64,000 bases of DNA, taken from assembly GCA_963745975.1 (NCBI GenBank), contig CAVUZJ010000009.1:992001-1056000 (forward strand), written 5' to 3'. The stretch comes from JAKAWQ01 sp963745975 (GTDB lineage Bacteria > Pseudomonadota > Alphaproteobacteria > Acetobacterales > Acetobacteraceae). The translations under genes were made by a program, and so were the position numbers. Below the pieces are notes generated by a model. It ran no database searches, was not told the DNA's origin, and saw only the letters and a list, made by a program, of their open reading frames with translations. The number at the start of each line of letters is the position of its first letter. The stretch's first letter is position 1. Shown in pieces: positions 17,963 through 27,048 of the stretch.

Positions 17963-18902
17963 CGCCAAGCTTCCCTTGATCCTCGAAGGCAACCGGCATT
18001 GCCTCCGGCGGGGCCTCCGGAACCGGCACGCCGCCGGCCGCCAGCACGTCCTCGATCGTCGGAATGAGGCGCGAGAGAATGTCGGCGCGGCGGAAGGAAT
18101 CGCGGCAGCGGCGGCGGACCTCGCCCACGGGGTCGGAGACGGGCCGACCCTCGAGCGTGCGGCCGGATTGCGTGGCGCCCGCGACGCGGAACGCCTCGGG
18201 CACCACCGTCTCGAACTTGAAGATGTCGGCGATGTCGTAAACGAAACTCAACGGCTTGCCACTATGAAGGAAGCCGATTGCCGGCGCGTATCCCGCCGCG
18301 AGGACCGCCGCCTCGGTGATGCCGTAGAGAGCCGCGGTGGCGGCGGAGAGGCAGCGGTTGACGACGTCCGCCGAGTCCCAGTTCTCAGGGTCGTAGTCGC
18401 GCCCTCGCCAGGAAACGCCATAGCGGGCAGCGATCGCCTTGTACGTCTCGCGCACGCGGGCGCCTTCGATACCACGGAGCTGGTCGGCGGAGCGCCGGGC
18501 AGGCGGCTCCTCCCCAAAGCGAAGCGCGTACATCCTGCGCACGACGCGAAGCCGCGCCTCATCGTCAAGTGCGAGGCGGGCCTGGTAGAGAAGGCGGTCG
18601 GCGCGGGCGCCGCCGGGCTGGCCGGCCGCGTAGAGGCGCACGCCGGCCTCGCCCACCCAGATGAGCAATGTGCCGGCGCGCGCGGCGAGCGCGACGGCAG
18701 CGTGCGAGACGCGCGTGCCAGGCTCGAGCATCAGGCAGGCGACGCCGCCGATCGGGATGTGCACGCGCACTCCGGCCTCATCGACAAGAACGAACGCGCC
18801 ATCAAGCACGTCGAGGCGGCCCTTCTCGAGGAAGATGATCGAGGCGCGGTCCTTGATCGGGATCGGGCGCGGCGGCGGCAGGCCGGGGAGCACGCCGCTC
18901 AT
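17943..18902 (-). CDS. cas1: CRISPR-associated integrase Cas1, type I-E
   Basis: 319 residues. Metal-binding catalytic residues are in place: E146 (GIEGARVRETY), H213 (GFLHSGKPLSFVYD) and D226 (DIADIFK), matching the known E/H/D triad of Cas1e. The N-terminal beta domain begins PIPIKDRASIIFLEKGRLDV as in the family. Cas1 with Cas2 integrates new spacers at the leader end. The ATG overlaps the cas6e stop codon. All catalytic positions are intact, so adaptation should be possible. Confidence 0.97.
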   Translation of the reverse strand: MSGVLPGLPPPRPIPIKDRASIIFLEKGRLDVLDGAFVLVDEAGVRVHIPIGGVACLMLEPGTRVSHAAVALAARAGTLLIWVGEAGVRLYAAGQPGGARADRLLYQARLALDDEARLRVVRRMYALRFGEEPPARRSADQLRGIEGARVRETYKAIAARYGVSWRGRDYDPENWDSADVVNRCLSAATAALYGITEAAVLAAGYAPAIGFLHSGKPLSFVYDIADIFKFETVVPEAFRVAGATQSGRTLEGRPVSDPVGEVRRRCRDSFRRADILSRLIPTIEDVLAAGGVPVPEAPPEAMPVAFEDQGKLGDDGHRG

Positions 18903-19594
18903 CAGCGGGCGCGACGGATGAGCATCAGCCCGCAGCCGAACGCCTTGGCACCGCCGAAACCGCGCTGCAGAGCAGCGAGGAAGCGTGCTGGGTCCTCGAG
19001 CGTGAGCACGCCCTGCAATTCGAGCGCGGAGTAGGTGATCGGCCGCTGATCGGGGTGGCGGGGAACACGCACGGTCTCGTATCCGTCGATGCGAAGCGCG
19101 TCCGCCTCGGCGGTGAAACCCGCCCTTGCACCCTGACGGGCGAGCCAGGCCGCACCTGCCTTTTCGATGGCGGCGGCCCGTGCGGCGGCACGCTCGCCGG
19201 AGGGAACGGTGTGCAGCGCGTGCATCACCACGTCCGTGCGCTTGCCGCGCTCATGCGGCCCGAGCGGAACGCTGGTGATGGGATTGGCCCGGAGGTCGAA
19301 GCCAAGGCGCTGGCCGGGACGGAGAGACGGGGCGAAGGGCTTCCATTCGAGCGCAAAAAGATTGTGCGGGTCAGTGGGTGGGCGCGAGCCGAGGATCAGG
19401 AACTCGTCCGGGCTGGTCTTCCGCCAGAGGAAGTCACGGCGGCGGTCGGGCGCATCGGCGAAGAGCGCCCAGACGAGCTGATGCGCCGCACCGATTTGGG
19501 CGCCTGGATCCTCCGGCACGAGGAGGCGGGCGAGCGAGGCGGCGGGAACGTCGCTGCGGAGGCGCGCGTGCACGAGCAGGAGCTCTTCGCTCAT
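18902..19594 (-). CDS. cas6e: CRISPR RNA endonuclease Cas6e
   Basis: 230 residues of the Cas6e/CasE family. H38 in GAAHQLVWALF corresponds to the catalytic histidine region of Cas6e. The C-terminal glycine-rich loop is GFGGAKAFGCGLMLIRR. The enzyme cuts the precursor at the repeat hairpin and stays bound to the crRNA 3' hairpin in Cascade. The start overlaps the cas5 stop by four bases (19591-19594) and the stop overlaps the cas1 start, so translation is coupled. Slightly longer than the E. coli protein (199 residues). Confidence 0.95.
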   Translation of the reverse strand: MSEELLLVHARLRSDVPAASLARLLVPEDPGAQIGAAHQLVWALFADAPDRRRDFLWRKTSPDEFLILGSRPPTDPHNLFALEWKPFAPSLRPGQRLGFDLRANPITSVPLGPHERGKRTDVVMHALHTVPSGERAAARAAAIEKAGAAWLARQGARAGFTAEADALRIDGYETVRVPRHPDQRPITYSALELQGVLTLEDPARFLAALQRGFGGAKAFGCGLMLIRRAR

Positions 19595-20316
19595 TCGGTG
19601 GGCCTCACCACGGCTTCCTCGCGAAGCCCGAACTGCCAGCGGCGCCGGCTCGCGAGTCGGTCCCGGCGGAGCTCCCTGCGCGCGATCGGGAGGTCGAAGG
19701 TAAGAGCGTCGGCGGCGTCCATCGTCACCTGCGGGTCTTGCCGCGCACGGCGCAGAAGCGAGGCCTCAGGCGCGGAACACGCGCCCGCGCGCGCGGCGAG
19801 TGCGGCCGCGGGGTCCGCTGCCTCGATGCGGCGCGGTGCGAGCGGAAGCATGAGCGGGCAGGATTTCCGGCCGAGGTAGGGGACGTACCGCGGCGCGGCG
19901 AGCGCGGCTTCGATGTCGGAGAGCGTCCAGCGCGGGGCATTGCGTGGCCAGAGGGCGGCAAAGCAGATGAGGCCCGCGCGATAGTCGCGGCGGGAAAGAA
20001 CGGTTTCGAGGTCGGGTGCCGCGAGCTCCTCGGCACGTGTGGCGAAACGGCGAGCGCGGCGGGCGGGCGGCACCTGCGCGGTGTGATAGTCGCTGAGCAG
20101 GGGGCCCAGGGCTTCGACGCGGAGCGCGAGGCCGTAGCCCTCCTCAAGTGCCGCGTGCGCCCCCTCGTCGGCGCGGTCGAGGCCGAGGGATCCGGCCACG
20201 AGGCCGAGCACGGCGGAGCGGCCGGGGCGATCCCAGCTTCGGCGCTGCTCGCCCACCGCAAGCTCGCCCATGGCGGCGAGCGGTGCGGCCAGGGTGAAGG
20301 TGAGGAACTCAGGCAT
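19591..20316 (-). CDS. cas5e: Cascade subunit Cas5e
   Basis: 241 residues from MPEFLTFTLAAPLAAMGE, the typical Cas5e start. Family features follow: RPGRSAVLGLVAGSLGLDR, SDYHTAQVPPARR and YVPYLGRKSCPLMLPL. Cas5e caps the 5' handle of the crRNA in Cascade. A longer frame runs upstream in the same phase to 20751 but lies within cas7, so the ATG at 20316 was chosen; it overlaps the cas7 stop by eight bases. The C-terminus ends REEAVVRPTE, overlapping cas6e by four bases. Confidence 0.95.
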   Translation of the reverse strand: MPEFLTFTLAAPLAAMGELAVGEQRRSWDRPGRSAVLGLVAGSLGLDRADEGAHAALEEGYGLALRVEALGPLLSDYHTAQVPPARRARRFATRAEELAAPDLETVLSRRDYRAGLICFAALWPRNAPRWTLSDIEAALAAPRYVPYLGRKSCPLMLPLAPRRIEAADPAAALAARAGACSAPEASLLRRARQDPQVTMDAADALTFDLPIARRELRRDRLASRRRWQFGLREEAVVRPTE

Positions 20317-21364
20317 GGGCGGCGTCGCGGCAGAAATCCGTGACCTCCGCGAGCGTGCCCGCGCCGACGGCGACGTCCAGTTCGACGGAGGACTCGGCGG
20401 CCGGCCCGTACGCGGCGTCCAGCTTTGCCCGCCAGTCCTTGAGGCGTGCGGTGGATTCGCCCGCGAGGTCGGCGCCTTCGACGGGGCGGACGAACGCACC
20501 GGCAAGCGTGCGCGGCTGGGCGGCGCCGCGTTCGGCGAGGATGTAGTGCGCGCGGGAGCGAGCGGCAAAGGAGGCCTGTTTGCCCTTGGGCGACACGGTT
20601 GCGGCCGCCTCCGCGAGCGCGGCGCAGGCGGCTGCGGAGAGATCGGCGTCGCCGCCGAGGTTGGACGCGAGGAGCGCAGTATCGACGCAGGCGTAGAGGT
20701 AGAAGATACCGGAGCCGAAGCCGAGCTCGCCCACGAACCCGGCGCCGGCATCCTCGTCGGCGGATTTTAGGTCGTCGACGGCGGTGTAATAGTCGTCTTC
20801 GACCGTGACGCGGTGGGTAGTGATCGCGTGCGCGACCTGCGCGGCGGCCTCGCGGTTGAAGTCGGGGTTATCGGCAAGCATGCGGCCGAACATGGCGATG
20901 TCGGCCGCTGTGTCGGTGTGGCGCAGGAGATCCTCAGCGGAGAACTCGATTTTTTCTCCGCCGGCCATGCGCTCGGCGAGCGCGATGGCGCCGGCGCGCT
21001 CCTCGGGACCGATGAAGGCGAGCTGCTCCGTGCGGGCGGGGGCCTTGTCCTTCTCGGGCTTGAGCTTCCCGAAGTGCTGGGCGATCGCGCGGGCGATCGC
21101 GAGCGCGCGGTCCTGCGCGATGTTCCTCTCGCGGAGGTGGCGCTCGATCTCCTCGCCGAGGCGCTGGGTGCGCTCGCCACGGTGGGCGCCGAGCCGCTTG
21201 GCGAAGACGCTTGAAGTGCGCCAGGCACGCTTGAGGGATTGGCTGCTGATGCGCAGGCGCGGAGCGCCCCCGACGGTCGCCGTTTTCGGGCGGCCCGTGT
21301 CGTCGCGGTTGAGGTTGGAGGGCGGATAGAAAGTGAGGAAGTGAAGCTGCAGGAAGGGGCTCAT
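20309..21364 (-). CDS. cas7e: Cascade backbone subunit Cas7e (Cse4/CasC)
   Basis: 351 residues from MSPFLQLHFLTFYPPSNLNR. Typical Cas7e features: RDDTGRPKTATVGGAPRLRI, the SSQSLKRAWR segment, VDDLKSADEDAGAGFVGELG and FGSGIFYLYACVD. Six copies form the crRNA-binding backbone of Cascade. The open frame extends far upstream through cse2, but the ATG at 21364 gives the family N-terminus and an ATGA overlap with the cse2 stop. Length is close to E. coli Cas7 (363). Confidence 0.96.
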   Translation of the reverse strand: MSPFLQLHFLTFYPPSNLNRDDTGRPKTATVGGAPRLRISSQSLKRAWRTSSVFAKRLGAHRGERTQRLGEEIERHLRERNIAQDRALAIARAIAQHFGKLKPEKDKAPARTEQLAFIGPEERAGAIALAERMAGGEKIEFSAEDLLRHTDTAADIAMFGRMLADNPDFNREAAAQVAHAITTHRVTVEDDYYTAVDDLKSADEDAGAGFVGELGFGSGIFYLYACVDTALLASNLGGDADLSAAACAALAEAAATVSPKGKQASFAARSRAHYILAERGAAQPRTLAGAFVRPVEGADLAGESTARLKDWRAKLDAAYGPAAESSVELDVAVGAGTLAEVTDFCRDAAHA

Positions 21365-21915
21365 GCGGGTGTTTCCTCTGGCGTTTCCGCGGGTGCGGGC
21401 GAGGGTGCTGCGTAGCCGGCGGCGTAATATTCGAAGATCCAGCGTTGGCGGCGAGGCTCGGACCAGTCGAGGCAGGCCGCGGCGAGATCGCGGACGTTGA
21501 TTTGGCCGTGCGCAAGCGCTGTGGCGCGGCGGAGCGCGATGAGGCGTTCCTCCGGCGTGGCGGCCTCCATGAGGCGGCGGAAGCGGAGCGGGTTCATCGC
21601 GGCGCGCTCTTCGGGCTCGCCGGGCGGGGGACCGAGCTTGCGGGCGGCACGGACCCGCGGATCGTCCTCGCGGACCGAGGCGAGGACGGCGGCACAGAGG
21701 GCGATGTCGGGCAGTGCCTCGGGGCGCTTGGGGCCGAGCCGGCGGAAGAGATCGAGCGTTGCGGGGTTTTGCATCGCAGCGGGGAGATCGGCGCGGCGGA
21801 GTTCGGCGAGTGCCGCGCGGTCGGCGCGCGGATTGCGTTCGCCGCTCGCAAGGCTGGGCTGGAGTCTGCGCCACCATTGGGCGGCAATGGTGGCCTCGGA
21901 TTCCGCGTTGGTCAT
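21361..21915 (-). CDS. cse2: Cascade small subunit Cse2 (Cas11e)
   Basis: 184 residues, mostly helical. AAQWWRRLQPSLASGERNPR, ADRAALAELRRADLPAA and LRFRRLMEAATPEERLIALR are typical of Cse2. Two copies form the belly of Cascade and stabilise the R-loop. It overlaps cse1 by ATGA (21912-21915) and cas7 by four bases (21361-21364), so the three genes are translationally coupled. The last 15 residues are a Pro/Ala/Glu tail. Confidence 0.95.
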   Translation of the reverse strand: MTNAESEATIAAQWWRRLQPSLASGERNPRADRAALAELRRADLPAAMQNPATLDLFRRLGPKRPEALPDIALCAAVLASVREDDPRVRAARKLGPPPGEPEERAAMNPLRFRRLMEAATPEERLIALRRATALAHGQINVRDLAAACLDWSEPRRQRWIFEYYAAGYAAPSPAPAETPEETPA

Positions 21916-23528
21916 GCAGCCTCCTTCGGGCGGCGGGGCGGTGCCTTCGGTTTGGTTTCGGGCAATGGGAGGAGAAGGGCGGTGAAGAGGCGTGTCCCGA
22001 ACATGCCGCGGCCTTCAAACGTGCCGAAAAGGTTCCGGCGCGCCTCGACAATTTTCTTCGGGTTGAAGGACGCGACCGAAGGATCGAGCGGGGCCAATTC
22101 GTCGAAGAGGCGGAGCGCGGTGCTGCGCAGCAGCTCGCGCCAGCGCGGGGCGGCGGCGGCAAGAGCGGTTTCTCCGTCCACGTCCGCCATTGCGGCGAGC
22201 GCGTCGAAGAAGGGGTCCTGGGTCGCCGACCAGAAGGATTGCGACAGGGCGGAGAGCGGTGCGCTGTCGGGCGCGGCCTTGTCGTCGTAGCGGGCGTTGC
22301 GCACGGCGCGGCGAAGCGCCGCGGCGGCCTCGCTGGCGGCTTCGACCAGGCCCCGGGCGAGCCTCGCGAGAGCTTCCGTGCGGGCGGGGTCGCCGCCCGG
22401 CAGCGGCATTTCGCTTTCAACGAAGCCGCGGGCCTTCATATTGTCCATGTCGTAGCCGGCGGCGAGCAGTCGCAATTCGTCGCGCGCTGAGCGGGGAACG
22501 TCGAAGGCGCGACGGCGCCATTCGTCGATGCAGCGCGCCGGGCGGCGCTCGTCCGTGGCGTGGAAGGCAAGCGCGACCCAATGCCGGTAGCCGACGCCGT
22601 CCGGCTGTGGATGCACGGGCAGCCAGACGTTGTTCTTGGTGTCCCGGTAGTAGGGGGAAAGGGGGTGGTCCCAGCTCGCATATTTCACGCCATTGGGACG
22701 CTGACGCCAGCCGGTAACGAGGACGCTGTCCGTGTCACCCGTGAGGTCGCACGCGAGGGAGCGCGGATTCTCGGTAAAGTCGAGCCGGATTCGGCGAGGC
22801 GTCCCCCAGAAGGCTTGCAGGGGATGGGCATCGGCGGGCGTTGTGACCGTGAAGCGGTCGGCGGTGCGTGTGGGCTCGAGCCATGGGAAGACGCGCGGGA
22901 GGTCGGCGGGGCGCGGGTGTTCGCCGGCGGGAACGTTGGCCCAGAGAATTTGCCAGAGCGTCGGGCGGGCTCCACCGGGCAGCGCGAGCGTGGTGAGCGG
23001 GCCGCCGCCGCGGAGCGAGGTGAGGTTGCCCCGGCCACCGGCCGGTGCGTAGCTCTGCAGGGTGTAGAGCGCCATCGCGGCGGCAGCGCGCGAGAGACGG
23101 AGCACGCGGTCGGGCTTGACGAGAAGCGCCGTGTTCTTGCGCCGGGTGGCCTCGCCGGGCGCTTCGATGAGCAGGGTTTCCGGAATGTCGGGTTTGCCTT
23201 GGAGATCTTCGAGGTCCTGCATGAAGCGCGGGCCGGCGCCGTCGAGCTCGAAGGCGTGTGCGATGGGTGCAAAGGATTCCGACAGACGCTCTGGTGGAGG
23301 CGGGTTGTGCCATCCCTCCGACCACGACTCTTCATCCGCCGGCGGGCACGCGGTCGCGAGGAGGCCGATCAGGAATTCGAGGGCCGCGAGGCGAAAATCG
23401 GCGCGCGGCCAATTGAGCGCGAGGATGGGGTTCGCGGCTGGGTCGGCCGTGATGTCGGCCGGGCGGATCGTGGCGCGTGTGCCGTCCGCGCGGCGGGCGG
23501 GCAGCCAGGCGGCGTTGATCAGATTCAT
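21912..23528 (-). CDS. cse1: Cascade large subunit Cse1 (Cas8e)
   Basis: 538 residues, Cse1/CasA family. The N-terminus MNLINAAWLPARRADGTRAT fits the family, as do ALNWPRADFRLAALEFLIGL, ALYTLQSYAPAGGRGNLTSL and LTTLALPGG. The C-terminal four-helix bundle region begins around residue 390. Cse1 recognises the PAM and recruits Cas3. E. coli Cse1 is 502 residues, so length is normal. It lies 39 bp downstream of cas3 and overlaps cse2 by four bases. The sequence is intact, so interference should be functional if cas3 is expressed. Confidence 0.96.
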   Translation of the reverse strand: MNLINAAWLPARRADGTRATIRPADITADPAANPILALNWPRADFRLAALEFLIGLLATACPPADEESWSEGWHNPPPPERLSESFAPIAHAFELDGAGPRFMQDLEDLQGKPDIPETLLIEAPGEATRRKNTALLVKPDRVLRLSRAAAAMALYTLQSYAPAGGRGNLTSLRGGGPLTTLALPGGARPTLWQILWANVPAGEHPRPADLPRVFPWLEPTRTADRFTVTTPADAHPLQAFWGTPRRIRLDFTENPRSLACDLTGDTDSVLVTGWRQRPNGVKYASWDHPLSPYYRDTKNNVWLPVHPQPDGVGYRHWVALAFHATDERRPARCIDEWRRRAFDVPRSARDELRLLAAGYDMDNMKARGFVESEMPLPGGDPARTEALARLARGLVEAASEAAAALRRAVRNARYDDKAAPDSAPLSALSQSFWSATQDPFFDALAAMADVDGETALAAAAPRWRELLRSTALRLFDELAPLDPSVASFNPKKIVEARRNLFGTFEGRGMFGTRLFTALLLPLPETKPKAPPRRPKEAA

Positions 23529-23567
23529 CCTGGGCGTGTCTCCAACGACTTCTCAGGCGAGCGCGGG

Positions 23568-26207
23568 TCAGGCGGGTGGAGAAAATACGAGGCCGCTGCT
23601 CCGATCGTAGACTAACGGCTGAAGTTCGCCAGACGGGGTCAAGCCCGTTGCCTGCGACGACCCGGTGGGTTTGGAGCGGAGCACGAGCACCGGGATTCCT
23701 TGGTCCCAGGCGGGCCAGGATTGCTTGATCCGCGCAACGAGGGGGTCTGCTTCGGGATCGGGGGCGGCGTCAGCGAGACGGGCGACGCGCACCGAGACCT
23801 CGGAAAGCGTCCAGGCGTGCGCTGGATCCTCGTGTTCCGGCCAGGGAACGATACCAGCGGCCTGAAGGCGGGCGAGGCGGAAGGTGCGCTGCGGGTCGCC
23901 GAGGCGCGTGGGCGTGCGTGCGTCAGGCTCCCAAAGGCCCGCGCGGCGTTCGTAAGGATGATCGAATGAGAGAAGATTCTGCCAGGCCTGGCCGCGCGCC
24001 GCGTGCCATCTCCCCCATGCGCGCTGGGTCGCACGGTCGAGCCCGGCGGGCTCGGCGTGCGGCGAATGACGGTCGTAAGCCGCCTCGACAAGTGGGCGGA
24101 TGCCCCCGGGAGTCGCGATCTCTCCGGCGGAGAGGAGGGCGCGGGCGGAACGCCAGAGGAGCGAGTGATCGGCGTAGACCGCGCCGGTGCGGTGGAGCTC
24201 CTTGCCGAGCCAGTTCTCGGGCGGGTTGGGGACAGGCTCGGGCGTGAGGAGGAGGAGATGTGGGCCGGGGATGGTCCGGGAGCGGCCGGGGTGGCGCCAG
24301 AGCCGGCCAGCACGCTGGATGACGAGGTCGGCCGGTGCGAGGTCGGTGATCAGCAGATCAAAGTCGAGGTCGAGGCTTTGCTCGATCACCTGCGTTGCGA
24401 CGAGAATTTTGCCGCGGCGTACCTCCGGGGTTGAGGTGGGCCCGAAACGCTCGATCACTGTTGCCTCGATGGCGAGGCGGTCCGCCATCGCGTAGCGGGC
24501 GTGGAAGAGCAGTGGGCCGAGGCCGCGCTGGCGGAGCAGCTCAGCGGCGTTGATCGCGTCGTCGACCGCGTTGCGGACCCAGGCGATCGCGGCGCCGGTT
24601 TCGGCGGCGGCGGCAATTCTTCCGATGGCCTCGGCGGTGTCGGCGATGCGCTCGACGACGACGGAGCGAGCGAGCTCCGGCGCAAGGGCGAGAGGGGTAG
24701 TGGTCGTGCCGGCGGCGGAGACGGTGGTTGCGAGCGGGTAGGCCGCTTCCGCTCCCTGGACGACCGGCTCCTCCGGCGTCGCCCGGAAAGCCTCGCCGAG
24801 CGTGTGCTGTTGCTCGCCGGTGAGGGTGGCCGAGAGGAGGATGGCGCTGCCGCCGAGCGCGGCGTGAAAGGCGAGGAGGCGGCGCAGCTCCTCGAACATG
24901 TAGGCGTCGTATGCGTGCGCCTCGTCGATGACGAGGACGCGGCGAGAAAGACCGAGCAGGCGGAGCGGCGCGTGGCGCGAGGGCAGCACGGCGAGCAGGG
25001 CTTGGTCGATCGTGCCGACACCGACCTCGGCGAGGAAGACCTTGCGGCGGTCCTCGGCAATCCAGGCCGCGCATTGCGCGGGGGCCGCCTGGTCGGCGGG
25101 CTCGGGCGGCAGGGGAGCCGGGTCGGCGGCGTCTTCGAGGATGCTATCGGTGAAGCGAGGATTGAGCGCGCGGCGGCCGTGCGCGAGCACGAGGGAGGGG
25201 TGGCTGCCGGGTGCGAAGAGCCGGCCGTAGGCATCGGCGAGGCGGGCGTGCATCGCATTGGCCGTCGCCATTGTCGGCAGCGCGAAGAAAATTCCGTCGC
25301 CGCGGCCGGCGACCATGAGGCGATGCGCGAGGATCAGCGCTGCCTCGGTCTTGCCGGAGCCGGTGGCGTCTTCGATCAGGAAAAGCTCCGGGCCGGCCGG
25401 CAGCGGCACGGTCTCGGCCCATGCCTGCACCGGACGCGGTGCCGGGATCGCGGGAAAGAGCCGGGCGAGGCCGGTCAAGGGCGAAACGGCGGCGGGCAGA
25501 ACGCCGGCACCGGCGGCCGCCCGTCTGGCCTGGGAAAGCGCGATCTCATGCCAGTAGCGCGCGAGGTTGGCGTGCGCGGCGGGGGGAACCGGCGGGAACC
25601 AATGGCGCGCGGAGCCAAGCCAGTCGGCAAGGACTGTCAGTCCAGCGAGGAACCACGCGAGGCGGCGGCGATCAGGCGGAGCGAGCGCCGGCAGCGGCGG
25701 CGGCTCGAGCACCGCGAAGGCGGTAGTGATGAATTCGCCGGCGGCAGCGATGCAGGAGGGGCAGGCGACCGCCCGCGGGAGGGGGGTGTCGCGCTCCTGC
25801 GGAGGCCGGCCGTGATGGCCGGCAACGGCGCGCAGGAGGGGCAGCCGCATGGAAGGCCGTTCCCAGTTGACGAAGAGCGGGTCGAGCCGTTCGGCGAGCG
25901 GATCGGTCAGGAGCGCGAAGCCCGTCTCATCGTGAGGATAGCCGGGCGGCGGACGCGTGAAGGGCCCAAGCGTGGGGGGCCAGAGCTCCTCTACTTTCGC
26001 TTGGAAGGGGCGTGTGAACTTGCCGATGTCGTGGCACGCAATGAGGGCGGCGATGGCGGCCGCGGGGAGCGCGATCGGAGGAGGAAATACTTCGAGCAGC
26101 ATGCTGGCGCAGGCAGCCACGTCGAGGCTGTGGTGGGCCACGGAGTGCATCGGCGCCGGCTCGCCCGGTCGGGAAGACTTTGCCCAGAACTCGAGGAATT
26201 TTTCCAA
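23568..26207 (-). CDS. cas3: CRISPR-associated helicase-nuclease Cas3
   Basis: 879 residues with an N-terminal HD nuclease domain (H26; H59-D60 in ACHDIGKFTRPFQ; GHHGRPP at 130-136; D195) and a superfamily 2 helicase: Walker A EDATGSGKTEAA at 279-290, DEAH box in VLVIDEAHAYDAYMFEE near 430, SATLT shortly after, and QVIEQSLDLDFD with QRAGRLWRH in the second RecA domain. Cas3 is recruited by Cascade to nick and degrade target DNA. The best start is a TTG at 26207: it gives MEKFLEFWAKSS, matching the family N-terminus, while in-frame codons upstream offer no ATG before a stop. First gene of the operon, with a 39-bp gap before cse1. Confidence 0.97.
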   Translation of the reverse strand: MEKFLEFWAKSSRPGEPAPMHSVAHHSLDVAACASMLLEVFPPPIALPAAAIAALIACHDIGKFTRPFQAKVEELWPPTLGPFTRPPPGYPHDETGFALLTDPLAERLDPLFVNWERPSMRLPLLRAVAGHHGRPPQERDTPLPRAVACPSCIAAAGEFITTAFAVLEPPPLPALAPPDRRRLAWFLAGLTVLADWLGSARHWFPPVPPAAHANLARYWHEIALSQARRAAAGAGVLPAAVSPLTGLARLFPAIPAPRPVQAWAETVPLPAGPELFLIEDATGSGKTEAALILAHRLMVAGRGDGIFFALPTMATANAMHARLADAYGRLFAPGSHPSLVLAHGRRALNPRFTDSILEDAADPAPLPPEPADQAAPAQCAAWIAEDRRKVFLAEVGVGTIDQALLAVLPSRHAPLRLLGLSRRVLVIDEAHAYDAYMFEELRRLLAFHAALGGSAILLSATLTGEQQHTLGEAFRATPEEPVVQGAEAAYPLATTVSAAGTTTTPLALAPELARSVVVERIADTAEAIGRIAAAAETGAAIAWVRNAVDDAINAAELLRQRGLGPLLFHARYAMADRLAIEATVIERFGPTSTPEVRRGKILVATQVIEQSLDLDFDLLITDLAPADLVIQRAGRLWRHPGRSRTIPGPHLLLLTPEPVPNPPENWLGKELHRTGAVYADHSLLWRSARALLSAGEIATPGGIRPLVEAAYDRHSPHAEPAGLDRATQRAWGRWHAARGQAWQNLLSFDHPYERRAGLWEPDARTPTRLGDPQRTFRLARLQAAGIVPWPEHEDPAHAWTLSEVSVRVARLADAAPDPEADPLVARIKQSWPAWDQGIPVLVLRSKPTGSSQATGLTPSGELQPLVYDRSSGLVFSPPA

Positions 26208-26580
26208 GTGGTTGGATCCCGCGACGGGGGAGTAGGGGAAGCCCGAGCTTAGGGAGCAGTGCGGATCAGACTTGGCAGTCTGGCCTCATCGCTACAGTCG
26301 GCCCAGACCTCGTGGCAGTTCCGCGTCCAACCGTCTATCGGAAGGCTCGACTTCTCCCGGGACAACCTGCCGAGGGTTCACAAGCGGTCGTGCTCGCGAG
26401 GTTGTGATGACAGTTCGGCAAAGGTGGGCCCCGGCTCCTGCACCCCTGCGGCCACCTCACGATTTGCCAAAAATCGCAATTTTGAACGAATCCTCCATCT
26501 ACCCTTTCCTCTGGGCAGCTGGGCAGCGACTGAATGACCGCGGCCATGCGGCGCGATCCTGGCGGCGCCGGCGGGAGGAT
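26208..26580 (-). promoter_or_regulatory. Region upstream of cas3, with a perfect inverted repeat
   Basis: 373 bp without a gene. A perfect 6+6 bp inverted repeat with a 4-bp centre, CAGACTTGGCAGTCTG, lies at 26267-26282, about 60 bp upstream of the cas3 TTG start. It could be an operator or the start of a hairpin in the leader transcript. No clear sigma-70 promoter is visible. The part from 26440 to 26500 is noticeably AT-richer. Confidence 0.35.
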
Positions 26581-26880
26581 TCAGGCGGCTTGGCCGAGGT
26601 CTGACGGTCGCCCTGCATCGCCGCCGACCTCAACAATGGCGCCGTGTTTGCGCAGCAAGTTGAAGGTGAACTCATGTGCCGTCGCGGCTGGCACCGTAAC
26701 GGTCATGCCTGGAAGCATGATCCGGCGCCTGGCATCGGGCAGCGGCAGCAGCACCGTCTCGGGCATCAGGTTGCGCAGCCGGAGCTCGGCGCCTGATGCC
26801 GATTGGTTCGCGCGGTGGTGCCGCTCGCCTGGAGCCATGCCGAGGACCTCGATTACCCATTCCGCGACCGCGCCGGCGGA
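26581..26880 (-). pseudogene. Partial copy of the repeat-module gene 27753-28739
   Basis: About 97 codons that match the C-terminal part of the gene at 27753-28739: VAEWVIEVLGMAPGERH against IAEWVIEALSMAPGQRG, LRNLMPETVLLPLP against the identical segment, IMLPGMTVTVPAA against MMLPGRTVAVPAA, and a common QAA ending. No start codon fits in front of the homologous stretch; the open frame continues upstream to 27282 but as arginine-rich sequence antisense to the HTH gene. I therefore read it as a duplicated, truncated module rather than a complete gene. Confidence 0.5.
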
Positions 26881-27048
26881 CGGCCCGCTGCCGGCGCTGG
26901 TGACTCCGATTACGCCGCCGGTGCCGATCTCGGGACCGGCGGAATTGCCGCCGGGCGGGATGCTGACGTGCCGGGCCTGAGATCGCGTGCGCCGAATCGG
27001 CGCTATGGTCGCCGCCTCGCCGCCCGCTTCCCGTCCGCGAGGTGCTGC

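Noticed and set aside
19591..20751. 386-codon version of cas5
   Set aside because: The extra N-terminal part overlaps cas7 and is Pro/Ser/Arg-rich; the family N-terminus starts at 20316.
20309..22420. A single 703-codon minus-strand frame
   Set aside because: Only its 3' half is cas7; the 5' part lies in the wrong frame of cse2 and cse1. Start set at 21364.
17648..26252. Long + strand open frames (up to 583 codons) opposite the cas genes
   Set aside because: High GC makes long antisense frames common; all show Arg/Gly/Ala-rich composition and no family features, while the minus strand gives eight clear Cas proteins.
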